In this document: positions 14,433 to 23,532 of the stretch, piece after piece
Layout: each line of letters starts with the position of its first letter
Position numbering within the stretch: position 1 is the first letter of the stretch
DNA from: Verrucomicrobiota bacterium
GTDB lineage: Bacteria; Verrucomicrobiota; Verrucomicrobiia; Opitutales; UBA953
Assembly (NCBI GenBank): GCA_009917805.1
Contig: RGES01000003.1
Coordinates: 1 to 26,160 of the forward strand
Reading direction: 5' to 3'
DNA length: 26,160 bases
The notes under the pieces: model-generated
Told to the model about the DNA's origin: nothing
The model's database searches: none
Seen by the model: the letters and a program-made list of their open reading frames with translations, nothing else
Made by a program: the position numbers and the translations under genes

Positions 14433-16505
14433 ATGCGAGCCTTTCTTCTCTGCCTCTTCCTGGCCGCGGGAGCCATGGCGCAGCAGAAAGACGTTTCTTT
14501 CCGTCAGGTGGTCGGCGGCTCCTTCGCCGGTTTCTCCGAAGACGAGAAGGCGGAGAAGGTCTGGGAAGCCACCGCGAAGTTCATGCGCCCGACCGCCGAA
14601 GCGGGCGTGTGGGACATGGAGGTCATCAAGGTGCAGTCGCTCCGCGGCGGCAAGCCCTGGGCCGTGTTCACGAGCCCCAACGGCACGATGGTCCCGGCGC
14701 GTCGCGCCGCGCAAGGCAGCGGCGTCGTGCAATCTTCTTCCCCGGCCTTCAACCTGACCGGCAAGGGCTGGAGCTGGCGCTCGACGCCCAAGGGCGACAG
14801 TTTCGCGATCCTCGCCGACGTCGTCGCCGAACTCGACCTCGCCAAGCCGCTGTCCCGACGCCTGCGATTGCGCGCGCCCCGCATGGATGCCTCGCCCGTG
14901 GAAGGCGGCACCCTGATGGTCTTCCAAGGCGGCGTGGTCGCCGAACGTTTCGGCGAACGGACCACCTGTGAAAAGCTGGAATGCCTGGTCAGCGACGGCC
15001 CCGGAGGCGACGCCACCTGCCGCTCCGTCGTCGCCTCCGGCCGCGTGGTCCGCGTGCTGGACAAGCAGACCCTGCGCGGCGACAGCGCGACCTTCGATCC
15101 GAAGGACGAATCCGCCGAACTCATCGGCCATGTCGAACTCGAGGAGCCGGAAGTGAAGGCCGCTGCGCAGCGACTTCGCCATCAGCCCAAGCTCGGCCTG
15201 ACGCAGCTCTTCGCCGGCGACGGCAAGCAGGTGAAGCTCCATCTGCAGCGGAAGCAGCAGGAGCCGGCCGACCTGGCGGGCGAACTCGTCACGATCCGCC
15301 GCGAGGCCGCCACGGGCAACTCGCAGGTCGAAGTGCAGGACAACGCCTCGTTCCTCTCCGCCCAGTCCAATCTCACCGCCCAACGGCTCGTCGCCTCGGA
15401 GGGCCGCGACGGGGCGAGCCTGCTCGTGGCCGAGGGCGCCGTGAAGGGTCGCCTCGAAGGCAATCATTTCGAAGCCGGCAAAGCCCGATGGGATCGCGCG
15501 AAGCGGGTCCTCGACCTGGAGCAGCTCCCGCGCATCCGCGAAGCCCGCGGGCTGGAGGCGGCCGGCTTCTCCATCCGGACCGATGCGCTCAAGGACCGCA
15601 TCGAGATCCGCTCCGGCCCCGGCGTCCGCGCGGCCATCCGGCTGCCGGCCGGCGAGGTCGGCGTGGCGCCGGGTCTGGCCGAAGCCAACCAGGTCGTGGT
15701 CGTCACCGAAGACGGCGCCATGCAGGTCGAGATGATGGGCGCGGTCCGTTATGTCGCCGGCACGGTCACCACGGAGTCGGACCAGATGGTGGCGTTCGCC
15801 ACGCCCAAGCCGAAGAAGGCCTCGGAGTATGAGCTCAACAAGGCGATCCTGTCCGGGCACGTCCGTTATGCCCAGCCCGGCCTCCGTTGCGCCGCCGAAC
15901 GCGTCGACCTGACGCCGGCCGTCCAGATCGAGGAAGTGCTCACCAAGGACGCGTTGGTCGGACGGCCCCGCTTGCTGACCCTTTCCGGCGGCGCCGGGGC
16001 GACGCGTCCGCATCTTTTCCTGACCGCGACCGGCGGCAAGAACGTCGAGTTCGTCGCCGACGCGCATGAGGTGCTCACGACCCCGGAGCTCACGAAGTTC
16101 TTCCTCCGCGGCTCCGTGGCGATGGACTCCGATGGCACCGACGCCACCTGCGACCTGCTCGAAGGCATGGCGGTCCCGGACAAGGCCGGTCATCTCGTGG
16201 CCCGTCAGGTCGTCGGCCGCGGCAACGTGGTCGTGGTCGCGGCCGGGACGACGGCCAAAGGACGCACGCTGGAGATGCAGCCCGAGAAAGGCAGCGCCCG
16301 TCTCGTCGGCGACGCGCGCATCGTCGACCGGCTCGGCAACGAAGGCGTCCCCGCCAAGGAAGTCACCTACGATACCCGGACCCGCGCCTGGCGGATGGAC
16401 TCCGCGCCCGACGACGCCAATCCCGGGCAGGTCGTCCGCCCGAAGATCTTCCTCGGCCGCGACTTCACCTTGCCCGAGGTCAAAAACCTCGACAACGGAC
16501 GCTGA
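14433..16505 (+). CDS. Large LptA/OstA-like periplasmic LPS-export protein
   Basis: A 690-residue secreted protein with a Sec signal peptide (MRAFLLCLFLAAGAMAQ, cleavage after AMA). The body is rich in short alternating beta strands with repeated patterns of the form ...GDSATFDPKDESAELIGHVEL..., ...AGKARWDRAKRVLDLEQLP..., ...LNKAILSGHVRYAQPGLRCAAERVDL... and ...TLEMQPEKGSARLVGDARIV. These match the OstA/LptA/LptC jelly-roll style (a strand, A-x-x-x-x-Y/F, then a strand ending in G-x-V/A). It lies 18 bases before lptB, so I infer it forms the periplasmic LPS bridge, perhaps combining LptC-like and several LptA-like units. E. coli LptA has 185 residues and LptC 191. I have not verified domain boundaries, so I give no gene symbol. 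Confidence 0.7.
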   Translation: MRAFLLCLFLAAGAMAQQKDVSFRQVVGGSFAGFSEDEKAEKVWEATAKFMRPTAEAGVWDMEVIKVQSLRGGKPWAVFTSPNGTMVPARRAAQGSGVVQSSSPAFNLTGKGWSWRSTPKGDSFAILADVVAELDLAKPLSRRLRLRAPRMDASPVEGGTLMVFQGGVVAERFGERTTCEKLECLVSDGPGGDATCRSVVASGRVVRVLDKQTLRGDSATFDPKDESAELIGHVELEEPEVKAAAQRLRHQPKLGLTQLFAGDGKQVKLHLQRKQQEPADLAGELVTIRREAATGNSQVEVQDNASFLSAQSNLTAQRLVASEGRDGASLLVAEGAVKGRLEGNHFEAGKARWDRAKRVLDLEQLPRIREARGLEAAGFSIRTDALKDRIEIRSGPGVRAAIRLPAGEVGVAPGLAEANQVVVVTEDGAMQVEMMGAVRYVAGTVTTESDQMVAFATPKPKKASEYELNKAILSGHVRYAQPGLRCAAERVDLTPAVQIEEVLTKDALVGRPRLLTLSGGAGATRPHLFLTATGGKNVEFVADAHEVLTTPELTKFFLRGSVAMDSDGTDATCDLLEGMAVPDKAGHLVARQVVGRGNVVVVAAGTTAKGRTLEMQPEKGSARLVGDARIVDRLGNEGVPAKEVTYDTRTRAWRMDSAPDDANPGQVVRPKIFLGRDFTLPEVKNLDNGR

Positions 16506-16523
16506 CCGCTTCCTCCTATAAAC

Positions 16524-17264
<741 letters not shown>

Positions 17265-17268
17265 CGCC

Positions 17269-18243
17269 ATGTCCGACCCCGCTCCCGACACCCGCCCGGA
17301 ATCCGTCTCCGTCCGCGAGTTCTTCGAATCCTTCAAGGACATGCTCCAGATGGAGCTCCTCGCCGGCGAGCAGGGCCTCGACAACATGATCGCCGAGAAG
17401 TCGCTCAATCGTCCCGCCTTGGCGGTCACGGGCTACTTCAAGGAGTTCGCCTACAAGCGCCTGCAGCTCTTCGGCGCGGGCGAGATGGCCTACCTTTCCG
17501 ACCAGACCGCCCCGCTCCGCGAGAAGCTCCTCAACGACGTCTTCTTCAAGAAGATCCCCGCCGTGGTCGTCTCGCGCGGCCTGCCCGTCGACGACCTGCT
17601 GCTGCGTATCGCCGACCGCCATCGCGTCCCGCTGATCCGCACGCAGCTCAAGTCCAAGGACTTCTCGGCCGAAGCCACCGTGCTGCTGGAAGAGAAGTTC
17701 GCGCCGCGCACCAACCTCCACGCCACCTTGGTCGACATCAAGGGCGTCGGCGTGCTGCTCCGCGGCGCTTCCGGCGTCGGCAAGAGCGAGTGCGCCCTGG
17801 CGCTGATCGAGCGCGGCCATTCCCTCGTCGCCGACGATTACGTCATCGTCACCCTGATCGGCGACCGCGAGCTGCAGGGCACCTCCAAGGAGCTCAACCG
17901 CGGCTACATGGAGTGCCGTGGCATCGGCATCATCAACGTCGCCTCCATCTTCGGCATCCGTTCCGTCCGCCGCGAGAAGCGCGTCGACCTCGTGGTCACG
18001 TTCGTGCTCTGGCAGCCGGGCATGGACGAGGAGCGCTCCGGTCTCGAGGTCGAGACCTTCGAGATCCTCGGCCGCAAGGTGCCGCATATGACGATCCCTG
18101 TCCGCCCCGGTCGCGACATGGCCCGCCTCGTCGAGGTCGCCGCGATGGTGCAGGCGCTCCGCGGCATGGGGCACGATTCCGCCAAGGAATTCAGCGACCG
18201 CCTGATCGAGTTCATGGCCAAGGACAAGAAGGGCGAGGCCTGA
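17269..18243 (+). CDS. hprK: HPr kinase/phosphorylase
   Basis: A 324-residue bifunctional enzyme that phosphorylates and dephosphorylates a serine of HPr or a related PTS protein. The N-terminal domain spans about 1-140. The catalytic domain begins with HATLVDIKGVGVLLRGASGVGKSECALALIERGH, holding the P-loop (166-173), and the LVADD acidic pair follows. The family signature ECRGIGIINVASIFG follows near 225-240, and PVRPGRD closes the K3-type loop. In many Gram-negative bacteria hprK lies near lptB, rpoN and ptsN; here it directly follows lptB by four bases, with rpoN, hpf, ptsN and ptsH absent. It is the last gene of the der-to-hprK run and nearly touches a convergent gene at 18248. Confidence 0.95.
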   Translation: MSDPAPDTRPESVSVREFFESFKDMLQMELLAGEQGLDNMIAEKSLNRPALAVTGYFKEFAYKRLQLFGAGEMAYLSDQTAPLREKLLNDVFFKKIPAVVVSRGLPVDDLLLRIADRHRVPLIRTQLKSKDFSAEATVLLEEKFAPRTNLHATLVDIKGVGVLLRGASGVGKSECALALIERGHSLVADDYVIVTLIGDRELQGTSKELNRGYMECRGIGIINVASIFGIRSVRREKRVDLVVTFVLWQPGMDEERSGLEVETFEILGRKVPHMTIPVRPGRDMARLVEVAAMVQALRGMGHDSAKEFSDRLIEFMAKDKKGEA

Positions 18244-18247
18244 GGCC

Positions 18248-18907
18248 TTACTTCTTCTTCCCGTCCCAGCGGCAGTCGGCCATCACGCGGAGGCAGACCT
18301 CGCGGAGGTCGAACAGCGTCGACTCGATGTCCTGCGCAGCTTCGGCGGCGGACAGGCGCGCTCCGCTGGGGATGCCGGCGGTGAGGCCGATCGAATAGTT
18401 GATCGCGGCCAGGGCGCGCTTCATGTGCACGAGCGCGAGCGGCAGGTCGCCGGTGTCGGTGGCGTTGATCGCCATGACCATCTGGTGCTGCGCGTCCCAG
18501 AAGGAGAGCATGATGTTGGCCGAATCGACCGCGGTGATCTGCGGGCCGGCGGCGACGCAGAGGCGATGGAAGGAATGCGTGAGCTGCAGGCAGAGCGCGC
18601 GGGCCACGACGTACACCGGGTGCTGGTGGATGCAGTAGGGGAGGTCGGGACTCTCTTCGTCCGCGTCGTTCACTTCCTCGGGACTGTCGCCCGGGGCCCA
18701 GTCGGCGTTTTCCCAGCCCATGCGGCGGGCGCTGACATCGAGTCGGTCGGGCAGGTCCTTGACCTCGGTGTAATAGGAAAGGAAGCGTCCGACCTCGAGG
18801 TCGTTGCGCTGGAGGTAGCCGGCCCAGTCGGCTTCGCCCCAAGAGGCGTTGCCGGATCCGTCGAAGTCGCCCTGGGGGTGGTCGCCATCGTCCATAGGGT
18901 CCATCAT
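18248..18907 (-). CDS. Hypothetical cytoplasmic protein
   Basis: A 219-residue protein I do not recognise. The first 90 residues are acidic (MMDPMDDGDH, later DSPEEVNDADEESPD) and include tryptophan-rich segments (WGEADWAGYL, MGWENADWAPG). From about residue 92 the protein reads as amphipathic helices (YVVARALCLQLTHSFHRLCVAAG, ALVHMKRALAAINYSIGLTAG, EAAQDIESTLFDLREVCLRVMAD), suggesting a helical bundle. There is no signal peptide or membrane segment. It converges on hprK with a 4-base gap and diverges from trpD. An in-frame ATG at 18895 may be the true start: TTGCAA and AATGAT, 16 bases apart on the minus strand, would place transcription start close to it and inside the longer form. Confidence 0.65.
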   Translation of the reverse strand: MMDPMDDGDHPQGDFDGSGNASWGEADWAGYLQRNDLEVGRFLSYYTEVKDLPDRLDVSARRMGWENADWAPGDSPEEVNDADEESPDLPYCIHQHPVYVVARALCLQLTHSFHRLCVAAGPQITAVDSANIMLSFWDAQHQMVMAINATDTGDLPLALVHMKRALAAINYSIGLTAGIPSGARLSAAEAAQDIESTLFDLREVCLRVMADCRWDGKKK

Positions 18908-18952
18908 TGGGTGCTTTTCCCCCGTTGCAAACCCCTTGTGGCGAAAATGCCC

Positions 18953-18986
18953 TTGTCCCGAACGCCCTGAACGTGGCTAATCCGGC
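18953..18986 (+). promoter_or_regulatory. Candidate trpD promoter with no leader
   Basis: TTGTCC (18953-18958), exactly 17 bases, then GCTAAT (18976-18981), and the trpD ATG five bases on at 18987. This is one of the clearest leaderless-type arrangements in the window. Confidence 0.5.
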
Positions 18987-20033
18987 ATGGCTCCGGACCT
19001 TCCCGCCTTGACCGCCGCGCTGACGGCCGGACGCGACCTCGCTCCGGACGAAGCCGCCGCGGCGGCGTCGGCGATGGCGGACGCGCAGGTCGCCGACGCC
19101 GTCAAGGAAGCCTTCCTGCTCGCGTTGGCGCTCAAGGGCGAGACCGCCGCCGAAGTCACCGGCTTCGCCAAGACGTACCGCGCGCTCGCGCGCCGCGTCG
19201 ATTTCGGCGACTGGCCGGCCAAGGGCATCGACATCGTGGGGACGGGCGGCGACCGCTCCGGCAGCTTCAACATCTCTTCGGCCAGCTCGCTCATCGTGGC
19301 CGCCGCCGGCGTGCCGGTGCTCAAGCACGGCAACCGTTCGATCACCTCGAAGTCGGGCAGCGCGGATTTCCTCGCCGGACTCGGCGTGACCCTCGAGGCC
19401 ACGGATGCGCAGCTGCTGCGCGGCCTGGCGCAGGCGAACTTCTGCTACCTTTACGCGCCGGCTTTCCATCCGGCCTTCAAGGCCGTCCTCGGCGTGCGCA
19501 AGAAGATCGCGGAGAGCGGCACCAAGACCGTGTTCAACGTCCTCGGTCCGCTGATCAATCCCGCCAGGCCGGCGCACATGGTCGTCGGCGTCTATGACGA
19601 ACGTTGGGTCGAGCCGCTCGCGGCCACGCTCGGCGAACTCGGCGTCAAGCGCGGCCTCGTCACGCATTCGCGCGCGGGCGGCGGCATGGACGAGATCACC
19701 ACGGCCGGCGAGGTGCGCGTGCGCGGCTGCGGCGAACTCGCCTCGGTCGACGCCGTCTGGCTGCCCGGCGATTTCGGTTTCAAGGCCTGCGCGGTCGCCG
19801 ACCTGCGCGGCGGCACGCCCGAAGAGAACATCGCGATGTTCAGCGACCTGCTCGTGGGCGGGGTCTCGGACGGGCTCATGGATACGCTCTGCCTCAGCGC
19901 CGGCGCCTCGCTGTGGGTCGCGGGCAAGGCGACGGACCCGGCCGCGGGAGCCAAGCGGGCCCGCGAGATCATCCTCGGCGGCGAACTGCGCGACGAAGCG
20001 CGCCGTCTGCGCGAGGCTTATCGGGCCGACTGA
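18987..20033 (+). CDS. trpD: Anthranilate phosphoribosyltransferase
   Basis: A 348-residue enzyme of tryptophan synthesis that joins anthranilate to phosphoribosyl pyrophosphate. Diagnostic motifs: the PRPP loop DIVGTGGDRSGSFNISSAS, then VLKHGNRSITSKSGSADFLAGLG, the HPAFKAVLGVRKKI helix, FNVLGPLINPARP and the metal-binding aspartate/glutamate near GGMDEIT. Length is normal. It is a stand-alone gene here, not fused to trpG and with no other trp gene in the window. It diverges from the hypothetical gene at 18248-18907. Its last 16 bases overlap the 3' end of waaA on the opposite strand. Confidence 0.95.
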   Translation: MAPDLPALTAALTAGRDLAPDEAAAAASAMADAQVADAVKEAFLLALALKGETAAEVTGFAKTYRALARRVDFGDWPAKGIDIVGTGGDRSGSFNISSASSLIVAAAGVPVLKHGNRSITSKSGSADFLAGLGVTLEATDAQLLRGLAQANFCYLYAPAFHPAFKAVLGVRKKIAESGTKTVFNVLGPLINPARPAHMVVGVYDERWVEPLAATLGELGVKRGLVTHSRAGGGMDEITTAGEVRVRGCGELASVDAVWLPGDFGFKACAVADLRGGTPEENIAMFSDLLVGGVSDGLMDTLCLSAGASLWVAGKATDPAAGAKRAREIILGGELRDEARRLREAYRAD

Positions 20034-21310
20034 TCGGCCTGCAGCCAGGCCAGCGTGCGTTCGGTCGCGCCGCGGTTGCCCTGGTGCCACGTCGCGCCGT
20101 TGCGTCCCATCTCGGCGCGCCGAGCCGCGTCGGCGCAGAGCAGCGCGACCTTGAGGCCGAGGGCGTCGGCATCGTCCGTACGGAGGGCCGCCTCGGCCTG
20201 TTCGAGCCCGCGGCAGATGTCGCGGAAGTTGGACATGCGCGGACCGTAGAGGATGGCGACGCCGGCGGCGGCGCACTCGACCGGTGTCTGGCCGCCTTCG
20301 TGGGGCGGCAGGCTCTTGCCGCAGAAGGCCAGGTCGGCCGCGCGGGTGAGGCGACGGAGTTCGCCGGTGGTGTCGGCGAGATGGATGATCGTGCCGGCGG
20401 GCGCGACGGTCCCGCCGGTCGAGCGTTGGTGCCAGGCGAGCCCGCTGGCGCTGGCTTCGGCGGCGACTTCGGCGCGGCGTTCGGAGTGGCGCGGGACCAG
20501 CAGGAGGCGCACGTCCTTGCCGGCATCGCGCAGGTCGCGCACGCAGCGGATGAGCAGCGTCTCTTCGCCTTTCCACGTGGAGGAACCGAGCAGCACGACC
20601 GTGCGCGGGTCGGCGCCGAAGCCGAGCTCGGCCCGGAGCTGCGCCCGTTCGGCGGCGGGCATCGGCGCGTCGCTCGCGACGTCGAACTTGATGTTGCCCG
20701 TGAGCGTGGCGGCGAAGCCGAGCTCGTGGAAGCGGCGTACATCCTCGGCGCTGCCGGCGGCGATCTTCCGGAAGTGGCCGAGCACGTGCGCGGAGAAGCC
20801 TCGGAAGCGAAGGTGGCGCGCGAAGGACCTGTCGGAGATGCGTCCGTTGACCAGGTAGGCCGGGACGCCGCGGGCGCGGGCTTGGGCCAGGTGCTCGGGC
20901 CAGATCTCGCCTTCGACGAGGATCACGGCGTCCGGTCGGATGCGGCTCCAGGCGAGGGCGCTGCATGGCCAGAGGTCGGTCGGAAAGATGCCGATGCGGT
21001 CGGCGACGTCCGCGTAACGTTCATGGGCCAGTCGGTAGCCCGTGCTGGTGGTGGTCGTCAGGATGATCTCGGCGGTGCCGGTCGCCTTGAGCTGGCGGAG
21101 CAGGGGGCCAATGGCTTCCATTTCGCCCACCGAGACCGCTTGAATCCAATAACGACGTTTTCCTGGGGTCTTAGGGCCTACTTCAGGAAAAAAGCCCAAT
21201 CTTTGGCTGAATCCCGTGCCATAGCCCCCTCGGCGGAGCATGCGCCAGATATAGTACGGGAGGGCCGGGATCAGCAGCAGCGGGAAGATTATCCGGTAGG
21301 CCCAAGACAT
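20018..21310 (-). CDS. waaA: 3-deoxy-D-manno-octulosonic acid (Kdo) transferase
   Basis: A 430-residue membrane-anchored glycosyltransferase that adds Kdo from CMP-Kdo to lipid A precursor. The N-terminal anchor helix is IIFPLLLIPALPYYIWRML, followed by the acceptor-binding RRGGYGTGFSQRLGFF. YWIQAVSVGEMEA contains the catalytic glutamate of the conserved SVGE. Further motifs are TTTTSTGYRLA, VEGEIWPEHL, PAYLVNGRISDRS and, in the GT-B C-terminal half, the CMP-Kdo site SLPPHEGGQTPVECAAAG. Length matches E. coli WaaA (425). The ATG at 21310 gives the standard N-terminus; the open frame continues upstream through the rpsB leader but does not look coding. It confirms a Kdo-containing lipopolysaccharide. 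Confidence 0.95.
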   Translation of the reverse strand: MSWAYRIIFPLLLIPALPYYIWRMLRRGGYGTGFSQRLGFFPEVGPKTPGKRRYWIQAVSVGEMEAIGPLLRQLKATGTAEIILTTTTSTGYRLAHERYADVADRIGIFPTDLWPCSALAWSRIRPDAVILVEGEIWPEHLAQARARGVPAYLVNGRISDRSFARHLRFRGFSAHVLGHFRKIAAGSAEDVRRFHELGFAATLTGNIKFDVASDAPMPAAERAQLRAELGFGADPRTVVLLGSSTWKGEETLLIRCVRDLRDAGKDVRLLLVPRHSERRAEVAAEASASGLAWHQRSTGGTVAPAGTIIHLADTTGELRRLTRAADLAFCGKSLPPHEGGQTPVECAAAGVAILYGPRMSNFRDICRGLEQAEAALRTDDADALGLKVALLCADAARRAEMGRNGATWHQGNRGATERTLAWLQADQSAR

Positions 21311-21353
21311 CGCGATGCGCCGACCGTGCGGAGGGCGGGGTGGTCTGTCAGTT

Positions 21354-21371
21354 CCAAAGGAGCCCCTTTGG
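21354..21371. promoter_or_regulatory. Hairpin in the waaA-rpsB divergent region
   Basis: CCAAAGG-agcc-CCTTTGG: a perfect seven-base stem with a four-base loop in the 225-base region between waaA and rpsB. It could be an operator or, if transcription of rpsB begins upstream, a leader hairpin. The rest of the region holds TTGAAG (21429-21434) and CATAAA (21455-21460), a loosely spaced candidate rpsB promoter, and GGAG (21523-21526), a rare plausible Shine-Dalgarno, nine bases before the rpsB ATG. Confidence 0.4.
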
Positions 21372-21535
21372 GCTGATTTTCCCGCTTGCACCGGGCGGGC
21401 AGGGGTGTTTGAACCCACTTTCCACCGTTTGAAGCGACCGCAGATCGCCTCGGACATAAAACCCAAAACCCAGTCAGTCCTACCTGATCCAATGTCCCCT
21501 CCTTCTGCAGGAAAAGGGATACGGAGCCAAAAACC

Positions 21536-22390
21536 ATGAACATCACAGTCAAAGACCTCCTCGATGCCGGCGTCCACTTCGGACACCAGACCCGTCGCTG
21601 GAATCCCCGCAGCCGTCCGTACATCTTCGATCACCGCAACGGTGTTTCGATCATCGACCTTGAGAAGACGCACGCGTGCCTCGCCGCCGCCGCCGCCTTC
21701 GTCGAGGAAACCGCCGCCAAGGGCAAGGAAGTGCTCTTCGTCGCCACCAAGCCGCAGGCGCAGGAAGTCGTGCGCCAGGCCGCCAAGTCGACCGGCATGC
21801 CCTTCGCCGTGAACCGCTGGCTCGGCGGTACGCTCACCAACTTCGCGACCATCAAGCGCTCCCTCGACAAGTACCGCACCTACCTCCGCATGGAGCAGGA
21901 CGGTTCCCTCGCCAAGATGCACAAGAAGGAAGCCGCCGCCGTGAAGCGCGAGATGTCGCGCATGGCCCGTAACTTCGAAGGCCTCCTCGAATACCGCGAC
22001 CTCCCGGCCGCGATGATCGTCGTCGACACCAAGCTCGAAGAAATCGCCGTCAACGAAGCCGTCCGTCTCGGCATCCCCGTGATCGGCCTTTGCGACTCGA
22101 ACTCCGACCCGACCCTCCTCAAGTTCCCCGTCCCGGGCAATGACGACGCCGCCAAGTCCATCCGACTGGTCGTCGAAGTCCTGACCCAGGCCGTCCAGAA
22201 CGGTCTCTCCCGCCGCAAGGTCGTCTCCCAGGACCGCAAGACCGTCACCCCGGTCTCCCGTCAGGACGCCGGCGAATCCGTCCAGCCCGAAGTGCAGATC
22301 TCGGAAGAGCTCCTGAAGGCCAACGAAGGTTCCGACGCCGTCGAAGGCGCCGCTCCGGCCAAGCGCCCCGCTCCTCGCAAGTCCAAGTAA
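21536..22390 (+). CDS. rpsB: 30S ribosomal protein S2
   Basis: A 284-residue ribosomal protein S2. The family pattern is continuous: TVKDLLDAGVHFGHQTRRWNP at the N-terminus, RNGVSIIDLEKT, VLFVATKPQAQEVV, MPFAVNRWLGGTLTNFATIKRS, and VVDTKLEEIAVNEAVRLGIPVIGLCDSNSDP. E. coli S2 has 241 residues; the last 40 or so residues here form an Ala/Pro/Lys-rich tail (EGAAPAKRPAPRKSK), common in some lineages. It is followed seven bases later by tsf, the widely conserved rpsB-tsf pair. The leader is long, unlike most genes in the window, which fits autoregulated ribosomal-protein expression, although the S2 leader motif cannot be confirmed by eye. Confidence 0.97.
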   Translation: MNITVKDLLDAGVHFGHQTRRWNPRSRPYIFDHRNGVSIIDLEKTHACLAAAAAFVEETAAKGKEVLFVATKPQAQEVVRQAAKSTGMPFAVNRWLGGTLTNFATIKRSLDKYRTYLRMEQDGSLAKMHKKEAAAVKREMSRMARNFEGLLEYRDLPAAMIVVDTKLEEIAVNEAVRLGIPVIGLCDSNSDPTLLKFPVPGNDDAAKSIRLVVEVLTQAVQNGLSRRKVVSQDRKTVTPVSRQDAGESVQPEVQISEELLKANEGSDAVEGAAPAKRPAPRKSK

Positions 22391-22397
22391 TCCGACC

Positions 22398-23438
22398 ATG
22401 TCCGCTATCACCGCCCAGACGGTCAACGATCTGCGCCAGCGAACCGGCGCGGGTCTGATGGATTGCAAGAAGGCCCTGACCGAGGCCAACGGCGACATGG
22501 AGAAGGCCGTCGAAATCCTCCGCATCAAGGGCGTCGCGACCCGCAACAAGAAGGCCGACCGTAAGGCGAGCGAGGGCATCCTCGCCGTCAACGTCTCCGC
22601 CGACGGACGCACCGCGACCCTCCTCGAGCTGAACTGCGAAACCGACTTCGTCGCCAAGAACGAGGCCTTCGTCGCCCTCGCCAAGGAACTCGTGGGCCAG
22701 GCCGCCGCGCATGGCGCCGACGGTCTCCTCGAGCAGCCTTACCATGCGGACAAATCCCGCAAGGTGAACGACTACCTCAACGACCAGGTCCTCAAGATCG
22801 GCGAGAACCTCAAGGTCTCCCGCGTCCTGAAGTTCGAAGCCACCGGCGTGGGCCGCGTCTCCGCCTACGTCCACACCGGCGCCAAGATCGCCGTCCTCCT
22901 CGAACTGGGCCTCAAGACCCAGGCCGCCGCCGCCAACCCGGAAGTCGCCGAACTGGCCCGCCAGCTCGCGATGCAGGTCGTCGCCAACAACGCCCGTTTC
23001 GTCCGCCGCGAAGACGTCTCCGCCGACGTCGTCGCCAAGGAGCGCGAGATCGCCGCCGAGTTCACCAAGTCCGAGGCCGACAAGGCCATCGACGAGGCCA
23101 AGCGCATCGTCGAGGACTACAAGGGCCAGCTCGTCGAGCAGAAGGCCGCGAACGACGCCGAAGCCATCGCCGAGCTCGAGAAGCGTATCGCCGTGGGCGA
23201 GAAGCAGGTCATCGCCGCCGAAGGCCGCAAGAAGGGCCAGCTCTCCAACATGGAGAAGATCGTCTCGGGCCGCGTGGACAAGTTCTTCGCCGACTCCTGT
23301 CTCCTCGAGCAGGCTTACTTCCGCGACCCGGAGCAGAAGATCCAGGCCCTCATCGCCGCCGCCAAGACCAAGGTGGGCGAGGAAGTCTCGATCGTCCGCT
23401 TCACCCGCTTCCAGGTGGGTGAGACCGCCGCCGAATAA
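22398..23438 (+). CDS. tsf: Elongation factor Ts with coiled-coil insertion
   Basis: A 346-residue nucleotide exchange factor for EF-Tu. The UBA-like N-terminus (VNDLRQRTGAGLMDCKKALTEANGDMEKAVE) is followed by the EF-Tu contact motif ETDFVAKN (81-88). The core then continues to VAKEREIAAEF and the end KIVSGRVDKFFADSCLLEQAYFRDP. Between these, residues about 222-280 form a long charged heptad-like segment (DKAIDEAKRIVEDYKGQLVE, then EAIAELEKRIAVGEKQVIAA) where E. coli EF-Ts (283 residues) has only a short linker before the coiled-coil region. It is cotranscribed with rpsB and ends at a strong intrinsic terminator. Confidence 0.96.
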   Translation: MSAITAQTVNDLRQRTGAGLMDCKKALTEANGDMEKAVEILRIKGVATRNKKADRKASEGILAVNVSADGRTATLLELNCETDFVAKNEAFVALAKELVGQAAAHGADGLLEQPYHADKSRKVNDYLNDQVLKIGENLKVSRVLKFEATGVGRVSAYVHTGAKIAVLLELGLKTQAAAANPEVAELARQLAMQVVANNARFVRREDVSADVVAKEREIAAEFTKSEADKAIDEAKRIVEDYKGQLVEQKAANDAEAIAELEKRIAVGEKQVIAAEGRKKGQLSNMEKIVSGRVDKFFADSCLLEQAYFRDPEQKIQALIAAAKTKVGEEVSIVRFTRFQVGETAAE

Positions 23439-23459
23439 GTTCCGACGGAATCGGTTTCC

Positions 23460-23491
23460 AAGGCCGGCTGCCGCAAGGTGGCCGGCCTTTT
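23460..23491 (+). terminator. Intrinsic terminator after tsf
   Basis: AAGGCCGGC and GCCGGCCTT form a perfect nine-base stem around a 12-base loop, followed at once by TTTT (23488-23491). It lies 22 bases after the tsf stop and is the clearest Rho-independent terminator in the window. Confidence 0.88.
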
Positions 23492-23532
23492 GCTTGGCTT
23501 GCGTGCATGGCCTTGGCGGATAGTCAGGCGAG

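Noticed and set aside
17904..20966. A 1020-residue minus-strand frame running across hprK, trpD and waaA
   Set aside because: Arginine/proline-rich out-of-frame reading of several real genes; the true waaA is in another frame.
21311..22684. Upstream in-frame extension of waaA through the rpsB region
   Set aside because: waaA begins at its standard N-terminus at 21310; the upstream part is antisense to rpsB and shows no homology-like features.
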